Positions 18,821 through 27,742 of a stretch of 64,000 bases of DNA are shown piece after piece. The position numbers and the translations under genes are program-made. Numbering within the stretch: position 1 is the stretch's first letter; each line of letters begins with the position of its first letter. Source of the stretch: Salana multivorans (lineage in GTDB: Bacteria; Actinomycetota; Actinomycetes; Actinomycetales; Beutenbergiaceae); NCBI RefSeq assembly GCF_003751805.1, contig NZ_RKHQ01000001.1, positions 2,666,001 through 2,730,000 of the forward strand. The letters run 5' to 3'. The notes beneath the pieces were generated by a model, which had not been told where the DNA came from, searched no databases, and saw only the letters and a program-made list of their open reading frames with translations.

Positions 18821-19260
18821 AGGAGGCTCCGTCCGGGAGGGGGCGAGAGGGGGTCGCGGCCGGTGTCCGGGGCGTTGACCATGGCGTGGGCCGCCCGCTC
18901 GAGGTAGTCCCACAGGAGCCCCTCCTGCAGCGGCGGCAGGTCGAGCGAGAGCACGGCGGCGCGCATGTGGGCGAGCCAGCGGTCGCGGGCCGTCGGCGTG
19001 ACGGCGAACGGCTGGTGACGCATTCGCAGCCGGGGGTGCCCGCGCGTCTCGGAGTAGGTGGAGGGGCCGCCCCAGTACTGCTCGAGGAACGACCGCAGGC
19101 GCCACTCGGAGCCCTCCCAGTCCTCCTGCGGGTACATGGGGGCCAGCAGCGGGTCGGCGCGGACGCCGTCGTAGAACCGCGCGACGAGCGCCTCGAAGGT
19201 CGCGTGGCCGCCGATCGACTCGTAGAAGCTCAGCTCGCCCGCGGCACCGTCCCCACTCAC
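18817..19260 (-). CDS. Group II truncated haemoglobin
   Basis: The 147-residue protein has the truncated globin fold: SFYESIGGHATFEALVARFYDGV at the N-terminus, PMYPQEDWEGSEWRLRSFLEQYWGGP in the middle and HPRLRMRHQPF, whose His is the likely proximal haem ligand. The YWGGP motif and the Trp near the end of the fold (LWDYL) are typical of the GlbO (group II) class. It binds haem and would handle oxygen, peroxide or NO-derived species. It is co-translated with tesB. TAGGGT 6 bases before the GTG suggests a leaderless transcript for the pair. Confidence 0.92.
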   Translation of the reverse strand: MSGDGAAGELSFYESIGGHATFEALVARFYDGVRADPLLAPMYPQEDWEGSEWRLRSFLEQYWGGPSTYSETRGHPRLRMRHQPFAVTPTARDRWLAHMRAAVLSLDLPPLQEGLLWDYLERAAHAMVNAPDTGRDPLSPPPGRSLL

Positions 19261-19266
19261 CAGCTC

Positions 19267-19272
19267 ACCCTA
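19267..19272 (-). promoter_or_regulatory. -10 box, leaderless start of globin-tesB operon
   Basis: TAGGGT on the minus strand, 6 bases before the GTG at 19260. No ribosome binding site is present. Confidence 0.5.
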
Positions 19273-19339
19273 ACCTCGGGGCCGGTCGCAGGCCCGCGAC
19301 GGGGTGTGGACGGCCCCGGCCCGTCGCCCGGGTGCCGGG

Positions 19340-19345
19340 TAGAGT
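19340..19345 (+). promoter_or_regulatory. Possible -10 box for the EIIB gene
   Basis: TAGAGT lies about 80 bases before the ATG at 19426. The leader between them can form an imperfect hairpin (CTCC-TCCCGC with GCGGGGGAG). I see no named riboswitch. Confidence 0.35.
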
Positions 19346-19425
19346 GGCCTGGATCACGTTCGTCGCCCGGTCCTCCTCCCGCGAGCCAGCGGGGGAGCGC
19401 CGGACACTGCTGGAAAGGGGCGTCC

Positions 19426-19656
19426 ATGGCCAAGGAGCAGGATTTCCTCGCCGACCTCGGAGGTCCCGCGAACATCCTCGAGATCGAGCCGTGCATCACG
19501 CGGCTGCGCGTCGAGGTCAACGACCCCGCGCTCGTGGACGACGCCGCGCTCAAGGGCCACGGGGCCTTCGGGGTCGTGCGCTCGGGCCGCGTCGTCCAGG
19601 TCGTCGTCGGCCCCGAGGCCGACGACCTGGCCGCCGCCATCGACGCGCTGCGCTGA
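19426..19656 (+). CDS. Stand-alone PTS glucose-family EIIB
   Basis: This 76-residue protein is a complete EIIB domain of the glucose/N-acetylglucosamine PTS class. The phosphorylation-site cysteine is C23 in EPCITRLR, and GAFGVVRSG and a C-terminal hydrophobic-plus-helix element follow. It would pass phosphate from EIIA to an EIIC-bound sugar. No EIIC gene is present here; the nearest PTS partner is the stand-alone EIIA at 23212-23688, on the far side of mscS and malQ. GGAAAGGGG (19411-19419) is the ribosome binding site for ATG 19426. It ends in a strong hairpin shared with mscS. Confidence 0.9.
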   Translation: MAKEQDFLADLGGPANILEIEPCITRLRVEVNDPALVDDAALKGHGAFGVVRSGRVVQVVVGPEADDLAAAIDALR

Positions 19657-19710
19657 GACCTCCGGCGGCGCCGAGCACGCCGCGCTCGAGGCGCGGCCCC
19701 ACCCGACGAC

Positions 19711-19753
19711 GACGCGGGCGGAACCGGAGCCGAGCCCCGGTGCCGCCCGCGTC
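19711..19753. terminator. Bidirectional hairpin between EIIB and mscS
   Basis: Two 17-base arms (19711-19727 and 19737-19753) pair with one mismatch around a 9-base loop, between the convergent stop codons of the EIIB and mscS-type genes. Confidence 0.7.
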
Positions 19754-19782
19754 GCGTGCGGAACGGGCGAGAGAGGGCCGGG

Positions 19783-20745
19783 CTAGGCGAGCTCGATCCC
19801 GCGCGAGGTGAGGAAGCGGTACAGCCGCTGCCGCAGGATCGACGCCAGCCGGTGGTTCTGACCCGGCTCGGCGCGCACCCGCACCTGGAGCACCGCCGCC
19901 GTCGCCGAGATGTCGGACACCCGCACGCTCGGCTCGTGGTCGGGCAGGACGACGCCCTGGAGCGCGTCCTCGGCGACGACCTGGCGGACCAGCTCGTCGA
20001 CCTCGTCCCGGATGGCCGGCACGTCCCCGCCCGGCGCGAGCGCGACGTCGACCAGCGCGAGCGACCAGCCCTGCGACTCGTTCGCGACGCGCTGGATCTG
20101 ACCGTTGCGGACGTACCACAGGCGCCCGTCGTCGTCGCGCACCGTGGTGACGCGCAGCCCGACCTCCTCGACGACGCCGGCGGCCAGCACGCTGCCGGCC
20201 GCCCCGAGCTCGACCCGGTCGCCGACGTTGTACTGGCTCTCGGTCAGCATGAACAGGCCGGAGACGACGTCCGAGACGAGCGACTGCGCGCCGAACGCGA
20301 TCGCGACGCCGGCGATCCCCGCCGACGCGATGAGCGGTGCGACGTTCACGCCCCACTCGGCCAGCACCATGATGACGACGACGATGGTGACGACGACCCC
20401 GATGGTCGAGGCGAGGAGCTGGTGCAGCGTGGTGACGCGCCGGGCGCGGGCGTGGTCGCCGGGCACCTCGCCGAGCGTCACGGTGACGCGGCCGGCGGCG
20501 TCGACGGCCGGCAGCGGCGCGGCGGCCAGACGACGCATGATCCGGGCGAGCACCCAGCGCGCCACGACGACGAGGAGGAGCCCGACCAGGACGATCACGA
20601 TGGAGCGGAGCGGCGCGCCCGTGAACCAGTCCCACGCCTGCTTGGCCTGCTCCTCGACGACGCCGTCGGTCGAGGGGGTGGGGGACGAGGGGTCAGCGGG
20701 TGCGGGGCTTCCCACGCCCGTCGGGTCGTCGCTCGCGAGGATCAC
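19783..20745 (-). CDS. Small-conductance mechanosensitive channel, MscS family
   Basis: The 320-residue protein has three membrane segments (about 47-68, 110-129 and 134-158). The third is the pore helix, with AGIAGVAIAFGAQSLVSDVVSG, the alternating Gly/Ala pattern of MscS. It is followed by the beta-domain motif NVGDRVEL and a C-terminal alpha/beta domain ending in RLYRFLTSRGIEL. It releases solutes when the membrane is stretched by hypo-osmotic shock. It is divergent from malQ. TAGGGT 6 bases before the GTG start suggests a leaderless transcript. Confidence 0.93.
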   Translation of the reverse strand: MILASDDPTGVGSPAPADPSSPTPSTDGVVEEQAKQAWDWFTGAPLRSIVIVLVGLLLVVVARWVLARIMRRLAAAPLPAVDAAGRVTVTLGEVPGDHARARRVTTLHQLLASTIGVVVTIVVVIMVLAEWGVNVAPLIASAGIAGVAIAFGAQSLVSDVVSGLFMLTESQYNVGDRVELGAAGSVLAAGVVEEVGLRVTTVRDDDGRLWYVRNGQIQRVANESQGWSLALVDVALAPGGDVPAIRDEVDELVRQVVAEDALQGVVLPDHEPSVRVSDISATAAVLQVRVRAEPGQNHRLASILRQRLYRFLTSRGIELA

Positions 20746-20751
20746 GCTCTC

Positions 20752-20757
20752 ACCCTA
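20752..20757 (-). promoter_or_regulatory. -10 box, leaderless start of the mscS-type gene
   Basis: TAGGGT on the minus strand, 6 bases before the GTG at 20745. Confidence 0.5.
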
Positions 20758-20854
20758 GGACGGGTCGGTGACGGCGGGTGCCGGGGGCTCCGGCGCGGGC
20801 GTCGCCCCCGGTCCGGGACCGGACGTGGGATGGGTTGGTTTCTGGCAGGATCAA

Positions 20855-20872
20855 GCGTTGTGATCGCAACGC
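20855..20872. promoter_or_regulatory. Palindrome in the malQ leader, possible operator
   Basis: GCGTTG and CAACGC are perfect 6-bp arms around TGATCG. The palindrome directly abuts the AGGAGG ribosome binding site of malQ (20873-20878), so a protein bound there would block transcription or translation start. A CAGGAT box (20846-20851) just upstream is a possible -10. No regulator gene is adjacent. Confidence 0.5.
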
Positions 20873-20884
20873 AGGAGGACGCCC

Positions 20885-23215
20885 ATGTCTGACGCATCGT
20901 CCGGCACCCTCGCGCAGGTGGGCACCCCGCCGTCGCCGGAGCTCGCAGCCCTCGCCGAGGCGCACGGTGTCGCGTCCGAGTACTGGTCGTTCTTCGGTGA
21001 GCGCGTCCACGTCCCGGCCGAGACGCTGCGGCTCGTCCTGGCCGCCATGGGCATCCACGCCGACACCCCGGACCAGGTGGCGCTCGAGCTCGCCGAGGTC
21101 GAGCAGCACCCCTGGCGCGACCTGCTGCCGCCGTCGCTCGTCGTGGTCCGCGAGCACGACGGCGTCCGCGCGACGCTCGTCGTCAACGTCCACGACCGGC
21201 ACGACGTCGACCTGACCCTCCACCTCGAGGACGGGACGCGCACGACGCTGGCCGTCCCCGACCAGGTGCCGCAGCTGCGCGACGTCGACGGCGTGCGGAT
21301 CTGGCGCCTCGAGGTTCCCCTGCCGGCCGACCTCCCGTACGGCTGGCACGAGATCCGCGCCGTCCAGCGTCGCCAGGGCGGTGGCGGGGCCGATCGCCGG
21401 GCCACGTGCGTCCTCGCCGTGACACCGCGCGCGCTCACGTTCCCCGACCTGCGCCCCGGCTACGGCGGGCGCGGCTGGGGCCTCATGGCCCAGCTCTACT
21501 CGGTGCGCTCGCGCCAGTCCTGGGGGATCGGCGACTTCGCGGACCTCGCGGACCTCGCGGAGATCGCCGGCGGCCGCGGCGCCGACTTCCTCCTCATCAA
21601 CCCGGTGCACGCGGGCGAGGCGGCCGGCCCGATCGAGCCCTCGCCCTACCTGCCGACGACGCGGCGGTTCATCTCCCCGCTCTACATCCGGCCCGAGGAC
21701 GTCCGCGAGGCCGCGTACCTCCCGAGCAACCAGCGCGCGCTGGTCGAGTGGGCGCACGAGGACGTCGCGCCGGCGAACCTCGACCCGCTGCTCCTGGACC
21801 GGGACGCGGCGTGGTCGGCGAAGAAGGGTGCGCTCGAGGTCATCTTCACCGCGCCCCGCTCGGCCTCGCGCCAGCGCGCGTTCGCGGCGTTCCGCGCTCG
21901 GGAGGGGCGGGCGCTCGAGGACTTCGCGCTGTTCTGCGCGATCGAGGAGCACTACTACGGGACGGAGCGGCCGGCCGGCGTCGACGACGTCCGCTCGGCC
22001 GAGGTGGCGCGGCTGCGTCGCGAGCTGGCCGACCGGGTCGAGTTCTACGCCTGGCTCCAGTGGGTGGCCGACGAGCAGCTCGGCGACGCGCGCACGGCCG
22101 GGGAGCGGGCCGGGATGGGCATCGGGATCATGCACGACCTCGCGGTCGGCGTGCACCCCGAGGGCTCGGACGCCTGGTCGCTGCAGCACATGTACGCGCG
22201 CCGGATCAGCGTCGGCGCCCCGCCGGACATGTACAACCAGCAGGGCCAGGACTGGTCGCAGCCGCCGTGGCGGCCCGACATGCTGGCGCGCGAGGGCTAC
22301 GCGCCGCTGCGCGACATGGTCCGCTCGCTGCTTCGCCACGCCGGGGCGCTGCGGATCGACCACGTCCTCGGGTTCTTCCGGCTGTGGTGGATCCCGAGCG
22401 GCGCCGGGGCCGCCAACGGCACCTACGTGCGCTACGACCACGAGGCGATGATCGGCGTCCTGGTGCTGGAGGCCTACCGCGCGGGCGCCGTCATCATCGG
22501 CGAGGACCTCGGCAACGTCGAGCCGTGGGTCCGCGACTACCTCTCCTCCCGCGGCATCCTCGGCACCTCGGTGCTCTGGTTCGAGGACGACGGCGGCCGG
22601 CCGCGTCCGCCCGAGCACTACCGCGAGCTCCTGCTCGCCACCGTCAACACGCACGACCTGCCGCCGACCGCCGGCTACCTCGCCGGCGAGCACGTCGACC
22701 TGCGCCAGCGGCTCGGTCTGCTCACCGAGCCCGTCGAGCAGGTCCGCGCGGCCGCCGACGCGGAGCGCGAGTCCATGCTCGCGTTCCTGCGGGAGCGGCG
22801 GCTCATCGGCGAGCACGCGAGCGAGCGCGAGATCGTCGAGGCGCTGCACGTGCTGCTCGTCGCGGCCCCGTCGCGGCTCCTCGGGGTCGCCCTCGTGGAC
22901 GCCGTGGGGGAGCGCCGGGCGCAGAACCAGCCCGGGACGCACCGCGAGTACCCGAACTGGTCGATCCCGCTCGCCGACTCCGCCGAGAACGTCGTCCTCG
23001 TCGACGACCTCGACGACGTCGCGCGGTTCGCCTCGCTCACCGGGACCGTCGACGCGGCGATGCGCCGCGTGGCGGCCGAGCGTGGCGACCACCGGCTCGA
23101 GGAGGCCGCCGGCGACCCGGCGGCCGCGGCCGACGGCGGTGCGGGTGACGGCGCTGCCGACGACGCCGGCCCGGGCGAGGCCGGCGCTCCGGTCACGGAC
23201 GGTGAGCCCGCGTGA
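20885..23215 (+). CDS. malQ: 4-alpha-glucanotransferase (amylomaltase)
   Basis: This 776-residue GH77 enzyme disproportionates maltodextrins and releases glucose. The three catalytic acids are visible: the nucleophile Asp in LRIDHVLG (about 490), the acid/base Glu in IIGEDLGNVEPW (about 539) and the transition-state Asp in NTHDLPPTAGY (about 587). The N-terminal 150 residues form the extra beta domain found in actinobacterial MalQ. The last 40 are a low-complexity Ala/Gly/Asp tail. It has an excellent ribosome binding site (AGGAGG). Its stop overlaps the start of a PTS EIIA gene by 4 bases (GTGA), a link that suggests coordination of maltodextrin use with PTS signalling. Confidence 0.96.
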   Translation: MSDASSGTLAQVGTPPSPELAALAEAHGVASEYWSFFGERVHVPAETLRLVLAAMGIHADTPDQVALELAEVEQHPWRDLLPPSLVVVREHDGVRATLVVNVHDRHDVDLTLHLEDGTRTTLAVPDQVPQLRDVDGVRIWRLEVPLPADLPYGWHEIRAVQRRQGGGGADRRATCVLAVTPRALTFPDLRPGYGGRGWGLMAQLYSVRSRQSWGIGDFADLADLAEIAGGRGADFLLINPVHAGEAAGPIEPSPYLPTTRRFISPLYIRPEDVREAAYLPSNQRALVEWAHEDVAPANLDPLLLDRDAAWSAKKGALEVIFTAPRSASRQRAFAAFRAREGRALEDFALFCAIEEHYYGTERPAGVDDVRSAEVARLRRELADRVEFYAWLQWVADEQLGDARTAGERAGMGIGIMHDLAVGVHPEGSDAWSLQHMYARRISVGAPPDMYNQQGQDWSQPPWRPDMLAREGYAPLRDMVRSLLRHAGALRIDHVLGFFRLWWIPSGAGAANGTYVRYDHEAMIGVLVLEAYRAGAVIIGEDLGNVEPWVRDYLSSRGILGTSVLWFEDDGGRPRPPEHYRELLLATVNTHDLPPTAGYLAGEHVDLRQRLGLLTEPVEQVRAAADAERESMLAFLRERRLIGEHASEREIVEALHVLLVAAPSRLLGVALVDAVGERRAQNQPGTHREYPNWSIPLADSAENVVLVDDLDDVARFASLTGTVDAAMRRVAAERGDHRLEEAAGDPAAAADGGAGDGAADDAGPGEAGAPVTDGEPA

Positions 23216-23688
23216 CGCTCCGGCTCGTCGCCCCGATCGCGGGGCGCGTCGTCGCGCTGGCCGACGTCCCGGACGAGGCGTTCGCCGCCGGGATCCTCGG
23301 ACCGGGGCTGGCCATCCAGCCGCCGGCGGCGCCCGGGGTCGACGGCGTCGTCCCGCTCGTCCGGGTGGTCGCGCCGTGCGACGGCCGGCTGGCCAAGGTG
23401 CACCCGCACGCCGTCGCGCTCGAGACGGGCGAGACCGGCGTCATCGTCCACCTCGGCATCGACACGGTGACGTTGCACGGCGAGGGCTTCGAGGTCCTCG
23501 TCGCCGACCGCGACGACGTCGTGACCGGTCAGGAGCTGCTGCGCTGGGACCCGACCGCCGCCCTCGCGCGCGGGCTGGCGACGGTGACCCCCGTCGTCGT
23601 CTTCGAGCACCGCGACTTCACGGTGACGCTGCTCGTCGAGGTCGGCCAGGAGGTCGCCGCCGGCGACCCCCTCCTCCAGGTCGACTGA
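23212..23688 (+). CDS. PTS glucose-family EIIA (Crr type)
   Basis: The 158-residue protein is a single EIIA-Glc domain. LVAPIAGRVVALADVPDEAFAAGILGPG is the family's N-terminal region. VAPCDGRLAKVHPHAVALETG carries the conserved assisting His (about 66), and IVHLGIDTV carries the phosphorylated His (about 81). It receives phosphate from HPr and can pass it to an EIIB or regulate permeases. It is co-translated with malQ through a GTGA overlap. No EIIC is present in the window, so its main role may be regulatory, or it may serve a partner together with the EIIB at 19426. Confidence 0.93.
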   Translation: MTLRLVAPIAGRVVALADVPDEAFAAGILGPGLAIQPPAAPGVDGVVPLVRVVAPCDGRLAKVHPHAVALETGETGVIVHLGIDTVTLHGEGFEVLVADRDDVVTGQELLRWDPTAALARGLATVTPVVVFEHRDFTVTLLVEVGQEVAAGDPLLQVD

Positions 23689-23712
23689 CCACCACCGAAC
23701 GGGAGAGTGCCG

Positions 23713-24855
23713 ATGGTGTCAACGAGTGCGGAGCGCGGGGTCGAGGCGTCGCCGACCCCGGCCCAGGCGCCCGCGCGCCGCCGCCTGGTCAACTGGGATC
23801 TCCTGCGGGCCCTGACGATGTTCCTCGTCGTCGTCACCCACATGGCGGCGTACGTCCCGTGGATCCGGGACTTCAACCCGCACGGGAGCGTCGTCGCCTT
23901 CGCGATCATCTGCGACCCGGTGTTCTTCGCCCTGTCCGGCTACTTCGGGATCCGGCCGCTGAAGACCAGCCTCACGACCTACTACTACAAGAAGCTCTCC
24001 ACCATCGTGCTGCCGCTCGCGCTCTACTCGGTGGTGCTGTACGCCTACGTCACGCGCCTGCACGGGATGAGCCTGCCCGGCTACCTGCAGCACACGGCGG
24101 GGCTCCTCAGCGGCGGGTGGTGGTTCATCCCGGCGCTCATCCCGTTCCTCATCCTCGCGCCGTTCCTGTACAAGGCGCTCAGCGCCCTCAGCGACCGCTC
24201 CGTCGTGATCGTCTCCCGGATCGTCGTCATCATGACGTGCTGGGGCATCCTCAACAACGTGGTCGGGTGGCTCTCGCGGCAGACCGGGATCGAGTCGCTC
24301 TCGACGCTCTCCGCCATCGGGACCCGCATCCTCCCGACGTCGCTGATCCCCGGGTCCAACTACTTCCTGTTCTTCTGCCTCGGCTACTTCTACACGCGGC
24401 TCGACGGCATCATGTCCGACCGGCAGCGTCGGGCCGCGATCTGGATCGGCGCCCTGGCCTGGCTGTCCGACGTGCTGTTCGCGACCTTCGGGATCGACCG
24501 CGTCGACCCCAGCTACTTCTGGGTGTTCAGCACGATCGCGGTCTTCTTCGTGTTCAGCCGGGTCAGGGTCGAGGGGCGGCTCGCGGGACGGATCATCACG
24601 TGGACCGCGGAGCGCTCCTACTCGATCTACCTGTTCCAGTACACGACCATCGCGATCGTGACCGGCCTCGTCTACGACCGCCTGCTGCTGGGCGACGTCG
24701 CCGCCTACCCGGGTCTCGTGCGCCTGCTGATCTGGGTCCTCACGACCGTCGGCGCCTACCTGCTGGCACTGGCGGCGGCGTCCGTGCTCGACGTCGTGGC
24801 GCTCAAGCCGCTCCAGCGACAGTTCGACCGCCTCACCGTCGCCAGGGCAGCCTGA
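23713..24855 (+). CDS. Membrane acyltransferase, acyltransferase 3 family
   Basis: The 380-residue protein has about ten membrane segments and opens with RLVNWDLLRALTMFLVVVTHMAAY, the family start in which Arg and His line the active site. SGYFGIRPL and the C-terminal ERSYSIYLFQYTT are further hallmarks. Such enzymes O-acylate (often O-acetylate) extracellular glycans or lipids. I chose the ATG at 23713 over the GTG at 23707 because GGGAG (23701-23705) is then 7 bases away. It follows the EIIA gene by 24 bases and may share its transcript. The acceptor is unknown. Confidence 0.85.
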   Translation: MVSTSAERGVEASPTPAQAPARRRLVNWDLLRALTMFLVVVTHMAAYVPWIRDFNPHGSVVAFAIICDPVFFALSGYFGIRPLKTSLTTYYYKKLSTIVLPLALYSVVLYAYVTRLHGMSLPGYLQHTAGLLSGGWWFIPALIPFLILAPFLYKALSALSDRSVVIVSRIVVIMTCWGILNNVVGWLSRQTGIESLSTLSAIGTRILPTSLIPGSNYFLFFCLGYFYTRLDGIMSDRQRRAAIWIGALAWLSDVLFATFGIDRVDPSYFWVFSTIAVFFVFSRVRVEGRLAGRIITWTAERSYSIYLFQYTTIAIVTGLVYDRLLLGDVAAYPGLVRLLIWVLTTVGAYLLALAAASVLDVVALKPLQRQFDRLTVARAA

Positions 24856-24889
24856 CGCCGGCCGGCCGCGCGCCGGCCGAGCCCCACGA

Positions 24890-24941
24890 ACGCCGAACGG
24901 GCGGTCGGTCCGCCATCGCGGACCGACCGCCCGTTCGGCGT
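24890..24941. terminator. Long perfect hairpin between convergent genes
   Basis: A 24-bp perfect stem (24890-24913 with 24918-24941) closes a 4-base CATC loop, 35 bases past the acyltransferase stop and 11 bases past the pepN stop on the other strand. It is a textbook bidirectional terminator. Confidence 0.85.
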
Positions 24942-24951
24942 CGGGTGCGGG

Positions 24952-27549
24952 TCAGCGCGCGTCGCGGTCGGCCTGCTGGACCCGGAGCTGGCGGCGCACG
25001 CCGTCGGCGGCCTCGACCACGAGCCGGCGCAGCGCCGGCGTCCGGTCGCCGAGCCCGTCGAGGAACGCGTCGGTGAGCGCGAGGACGTCGACGCCGGAGG
25101 AGCCGTCGATGTCCGCGAGCTCGCTCGGGTACAGCCCGACGACGATGTTCTGCGCCATCTCGTTCGTCTTGCCCTCCCAGACCCGCTCGAGCACGTCGAA
25201 GTAGCGCTGGGCGAACGGCACGAGCAGCGAGGGGTCGTGGCTGCGCGTGAAGCCGGCGATCGTCGCGGCCTGGACGGCGTTGGGCAGCTCGTCCCGCTCG
25301 ACGACCGCCGTCCACGTCTCCTCCTTGCCCGCCGGGACCGGCAGCGCGGCCTTCGCCTGGGCGAGCGCCTGAGCACCCGTCGCGGTGTTGTCCGCCGCCA
25401 GGGCCGCGTCGAGGTCCGCGACCCCGACCGCGCCGGCCGACGCGAGGCCGGCGAGCAGCTCCCACGCGAGGTCGACGTCGACGTCCAGGCCGGGCACGGT
25501 CAGCTCACCGGAGCGCAGCCCGGCGAGCCGCGCGAGCTGCTCCGGGGTGCGGGCGAGCTGTGCGTAGGCCTTGGCGAGCTGGAACTGCAGGTCGCCGCCC
25601 GGCTCGACCGTGCCGAGCAGCTCCCACAGCCGGTCGGCCGCCTCGACGGTCGCGGCCTCGCTGACGGCGGGGTCGACGTAGGCGTCGAGCGACGTCACGA
25701 GCTGACGCAGCAGCATCATGACGACCGTCGAGTCGGTCTCGGCGCCGATGTTGCCGAGGACGAGCTCGACGAACGAGCCGGCCGGCCACTCGCCGTCGCG
25801 GGTCATGTCCCACGCCGCGGACCACACGAGCGCGCGGGGGAGGGAGTCGGCGAAGTCGCGCAGGTGCGCCAGCGCCGTGTCGAGGGAGGCCTCGTCGAGC
25901 CGGATCTTGGCGTACGCGAGGTCGTCGTCGTTGAGCAGGACGAGGTCGGGGCGCGTCGCGCCGACCAGGGCCGGGATGGGCGTCAGCTCACCGTCGACGT
26001 CGACCTCCTCGTACCGGGTGCGCCGCAGCCGGGCCGAGTCGGCGCCGTCGTCGGACTCGGACTCGGTGACGTCGTAGAAGCCGATCCCGAGCCGGTGCGG
26101 TCGCAGCGTCGGCCACTGCTCCGGCGCCGTCTGACGCACCGCGAAGGACGTGATGACACCCGCCTCGTCCGTCTCGATCACGGGCGTCAGGGTGTTGACG
26201 CCGGCGGTCTCCAGCCACAGCTTCGACCAGGAGGACAGCTCCCGCCCCGAGGTGGCCTCGAGCTCGACGAGCAGGTCGTTCAGCTCGGTGTTCCCGCCCC
26301 CGTGCTTGCGCAGGTAGGCGGCGACGCCGGCGAGGAACTCGCTCGTGCCGACCCACGCGACGAGCTGGCGCAGCACCGAGGCACCCTTGGCGTACGTGAT
26401 GCCGTCGAAGTTGACCTGGACGTCCTCCAGGTCGTTGATCGGGGCGACGATCGGGTGGGTGGAGGGGAGCTGGTCCTGCCGGTAGGCCCAGGACTTCTCG
26501 AGCGAGTTGAACGTCGTCCACGCGTTCGTGAACCGGGTGGCCTCGGCCGCGGCGAGCGTCGAGGCGTACTCGGCGAACGACTCGTTGAGCCACAGGTCGT
26601 TCCACCAGCGCATCGTCACGAGGTCGCCGAACCACATGTGGGCCAGCTCGTGCAGGATCGTGATCGCCCGGCGCTCGATCATGGCGCCCGTGACCTTGGA
26701 CCGGAACACGTACCGCTCGAGGAAGGTCACGGCGCCGGCGTTCTCCATCGCCCCGGCGTTGAACTCCGGGACGAAGAGCTGGTCGTACTTGGTGAACGGG
26801 TACGGCCGGTCGAACGCGTTCTCGTAGAAGGTGAAGCCCTGCTGGGTGATCTCGAGGATGTTCTCCACGTCGAGGTGCTCGGCCAGGCTCGCCCGGCACA
26901 GGACGCGCGCGGGCAGCTCGCGACCGTCGATGCTGCGGATCGTCCCCTCCCCGCCCCGGTAGGGGCCGGCGACGATCGCCGTGATGTAGCTCGAGATGAC
27001 CTCGGTGTCCTGGAAGTGCCACCGGCTCGCGTCCTCGCCGTGCGGCTCGACGTCGGCCACCAGGGCGTTGGAGACGACCGTCCAGTGCTTGGGCGCGGTG
27101 ACGTCGAAGGTGAACACCGCCTTGAGGTCGGGCTGCTCGAACACCGCGAACACGCGCCGGGAGTCCGGCACCTCGAACTGGGAGTACAGGTACACCTCGC
27201 CGTCGACGGGGTCGACGAACCGGTGCAGGCCCTCGCCCGTGTTCATGTAGGCGCAGTCGGCGACGACGACGAGCTCGTTGTCCGCCTCGAGGTCCGCCAG
27301 GGCGATCCGGGAGTCGGCGAACACCTGCGCGGGGTCGAGGTCGCGGCCGTTGAGCCGCACCGACTCGACGTGCGGCGCGACGAGGTCGATGAAGGTGGAG
27401 GCGCCCGGCGTCGCCGAGAAGCGCACGCGCGAGGTGGAGCGGAAGGTCTCGGCGCCCCCGGTGAGGTCGAGCGCGATCTCGTAGCTGTGGGTGGTGACGG
27501 TGGCGGCGCGCTGCTGCGCCTCGACGCGGGTGAGGTTCTGCCCTGGCAC
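24952..27549 (-). CDS. pepN: Aminopeptidase N (M1 family)
   Basis: The 865-residue zinc metallopeptidase has the exopeptidase motif GAMEN (about 265) and the zinc site HELAHMW (about 300-306) with the third ligand in NESFAEY about 20 residues later. The N-terminal beta domain (YEIALDLTGGAETFRSTSRVRF) and the long helical ERAP1-like C-terminus (about 510-865) complete the actinobacterial M1 layout. It removes N-terminal residues from peptides in the cytoplasm. I chose the GTG at 27549 because AAGGAG lies 6 bases upstream and the beta domain follows directly. It is divergent from a TetR regulator gene. Confidence 0.96.
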   Translation of the reverse strand: MPGQNLTRVEAQQRAATVTTHSYEIALDLTGGAETFRSTSRVRFSATPGASTFIDLVAPHVESVRLNGRDLDPAQVFADSRIALADLEADNELVVVADCAYMNTGEGLHRFVDPVDGEVYLYSQFEVPDSRRVFAVFEQPDLKAVFTFDVTAPKHWTVVSNALVADVEPHGEDASRWHFQDTEVISSYITAIVAGPYRGGEGTIRSIDGRELPARVLCRASLAEHLDVENILEITQQGFTFYENAFDRPYPFTKYDQLFVPEFNAGAMENAGAVTFLERYVFRSKVTGAMIERRAITILHELAHMWFGDLVTMRWWNDLWLNESFAEYASTLAAAEATRFTNAWTTFNSLEKSWAYRQDQLPSTHPIVAPINDLEDVQVNFDGITYAKGASVLRQLVAWVGTSEFLAGVAAYLRKHGGGNTELNDLLVELEATSGRELSSWSKLWLETAGVNTLTPVIETDEAGVITSFAVRQTAPEQWPTLRPHRLGIGFYDVTESESDDGADSARLRRTRYEEVDVDGELTPIPALVGATRPDLVLLNDDDLAYAKIRLDEASLDTALAHLRDFADSLPRALVWSAAWDMTRDGEWPAGSFVELVLGNIGAETDSTVVMMLLRQLVTSLDAYVDPAVSEAATVEAADRLWELLGTVEPGGDLQFQLAKAYAQLARTPEQLARLAGLRSGELTVPGLDVDVDLAWELLAGLASAGAVGVADLDAALAADNTATGAQALAQAKAALPVPAGKEETWTAVVERDELPNAVQAATIAGFTRSHDPSLLVPFAQRYFDVLERVWEGKTNEMAQNIVVGLYPSELADIDGSSGVDVLALTDAFLDGLGDRTPALRRLVVEAADGVRRQLRVQQADRDAR

Positions 27550-27742
27550 GGGGGCTCCTTGTCGGCTGGTCGGCCCGGGTCGTCGGTCGTGCCGGCCGGA
27601 GCGTGACGGGGTCGTCGCGCGCCGTGGCACTCCTGACGAGCCGAGGGGTGGTGGCGTTGGCTCCATCCTCGCACCGCTCGGGCGCGGGCGGGCGGGGACC
27701 GGCCCGCGAGCTGGCACTAGAGTCGGGTACCGGAGGAACGAC

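Noticed and set aside
19346-19425. Riboswitch in the EIIB leader
   Set aside because: The leader is about 80 bases with one weak bulged hairpin and no conserved aptamer I recognise.
20750-23092. 780-codon minus-strand open frame opposite malQ
   Set aside because: It mirrors the codon positions of malQ, has no recognisable domain and no start signal.
23713-24855. Membership of the acyltransferase in a polysaccharide or natural-product cluster
   Set aside because: No glycosyltransferase, flippase, polymerase or biosynthetic enzyme is adjacent; neighbours are PTS EIIA and pepN.
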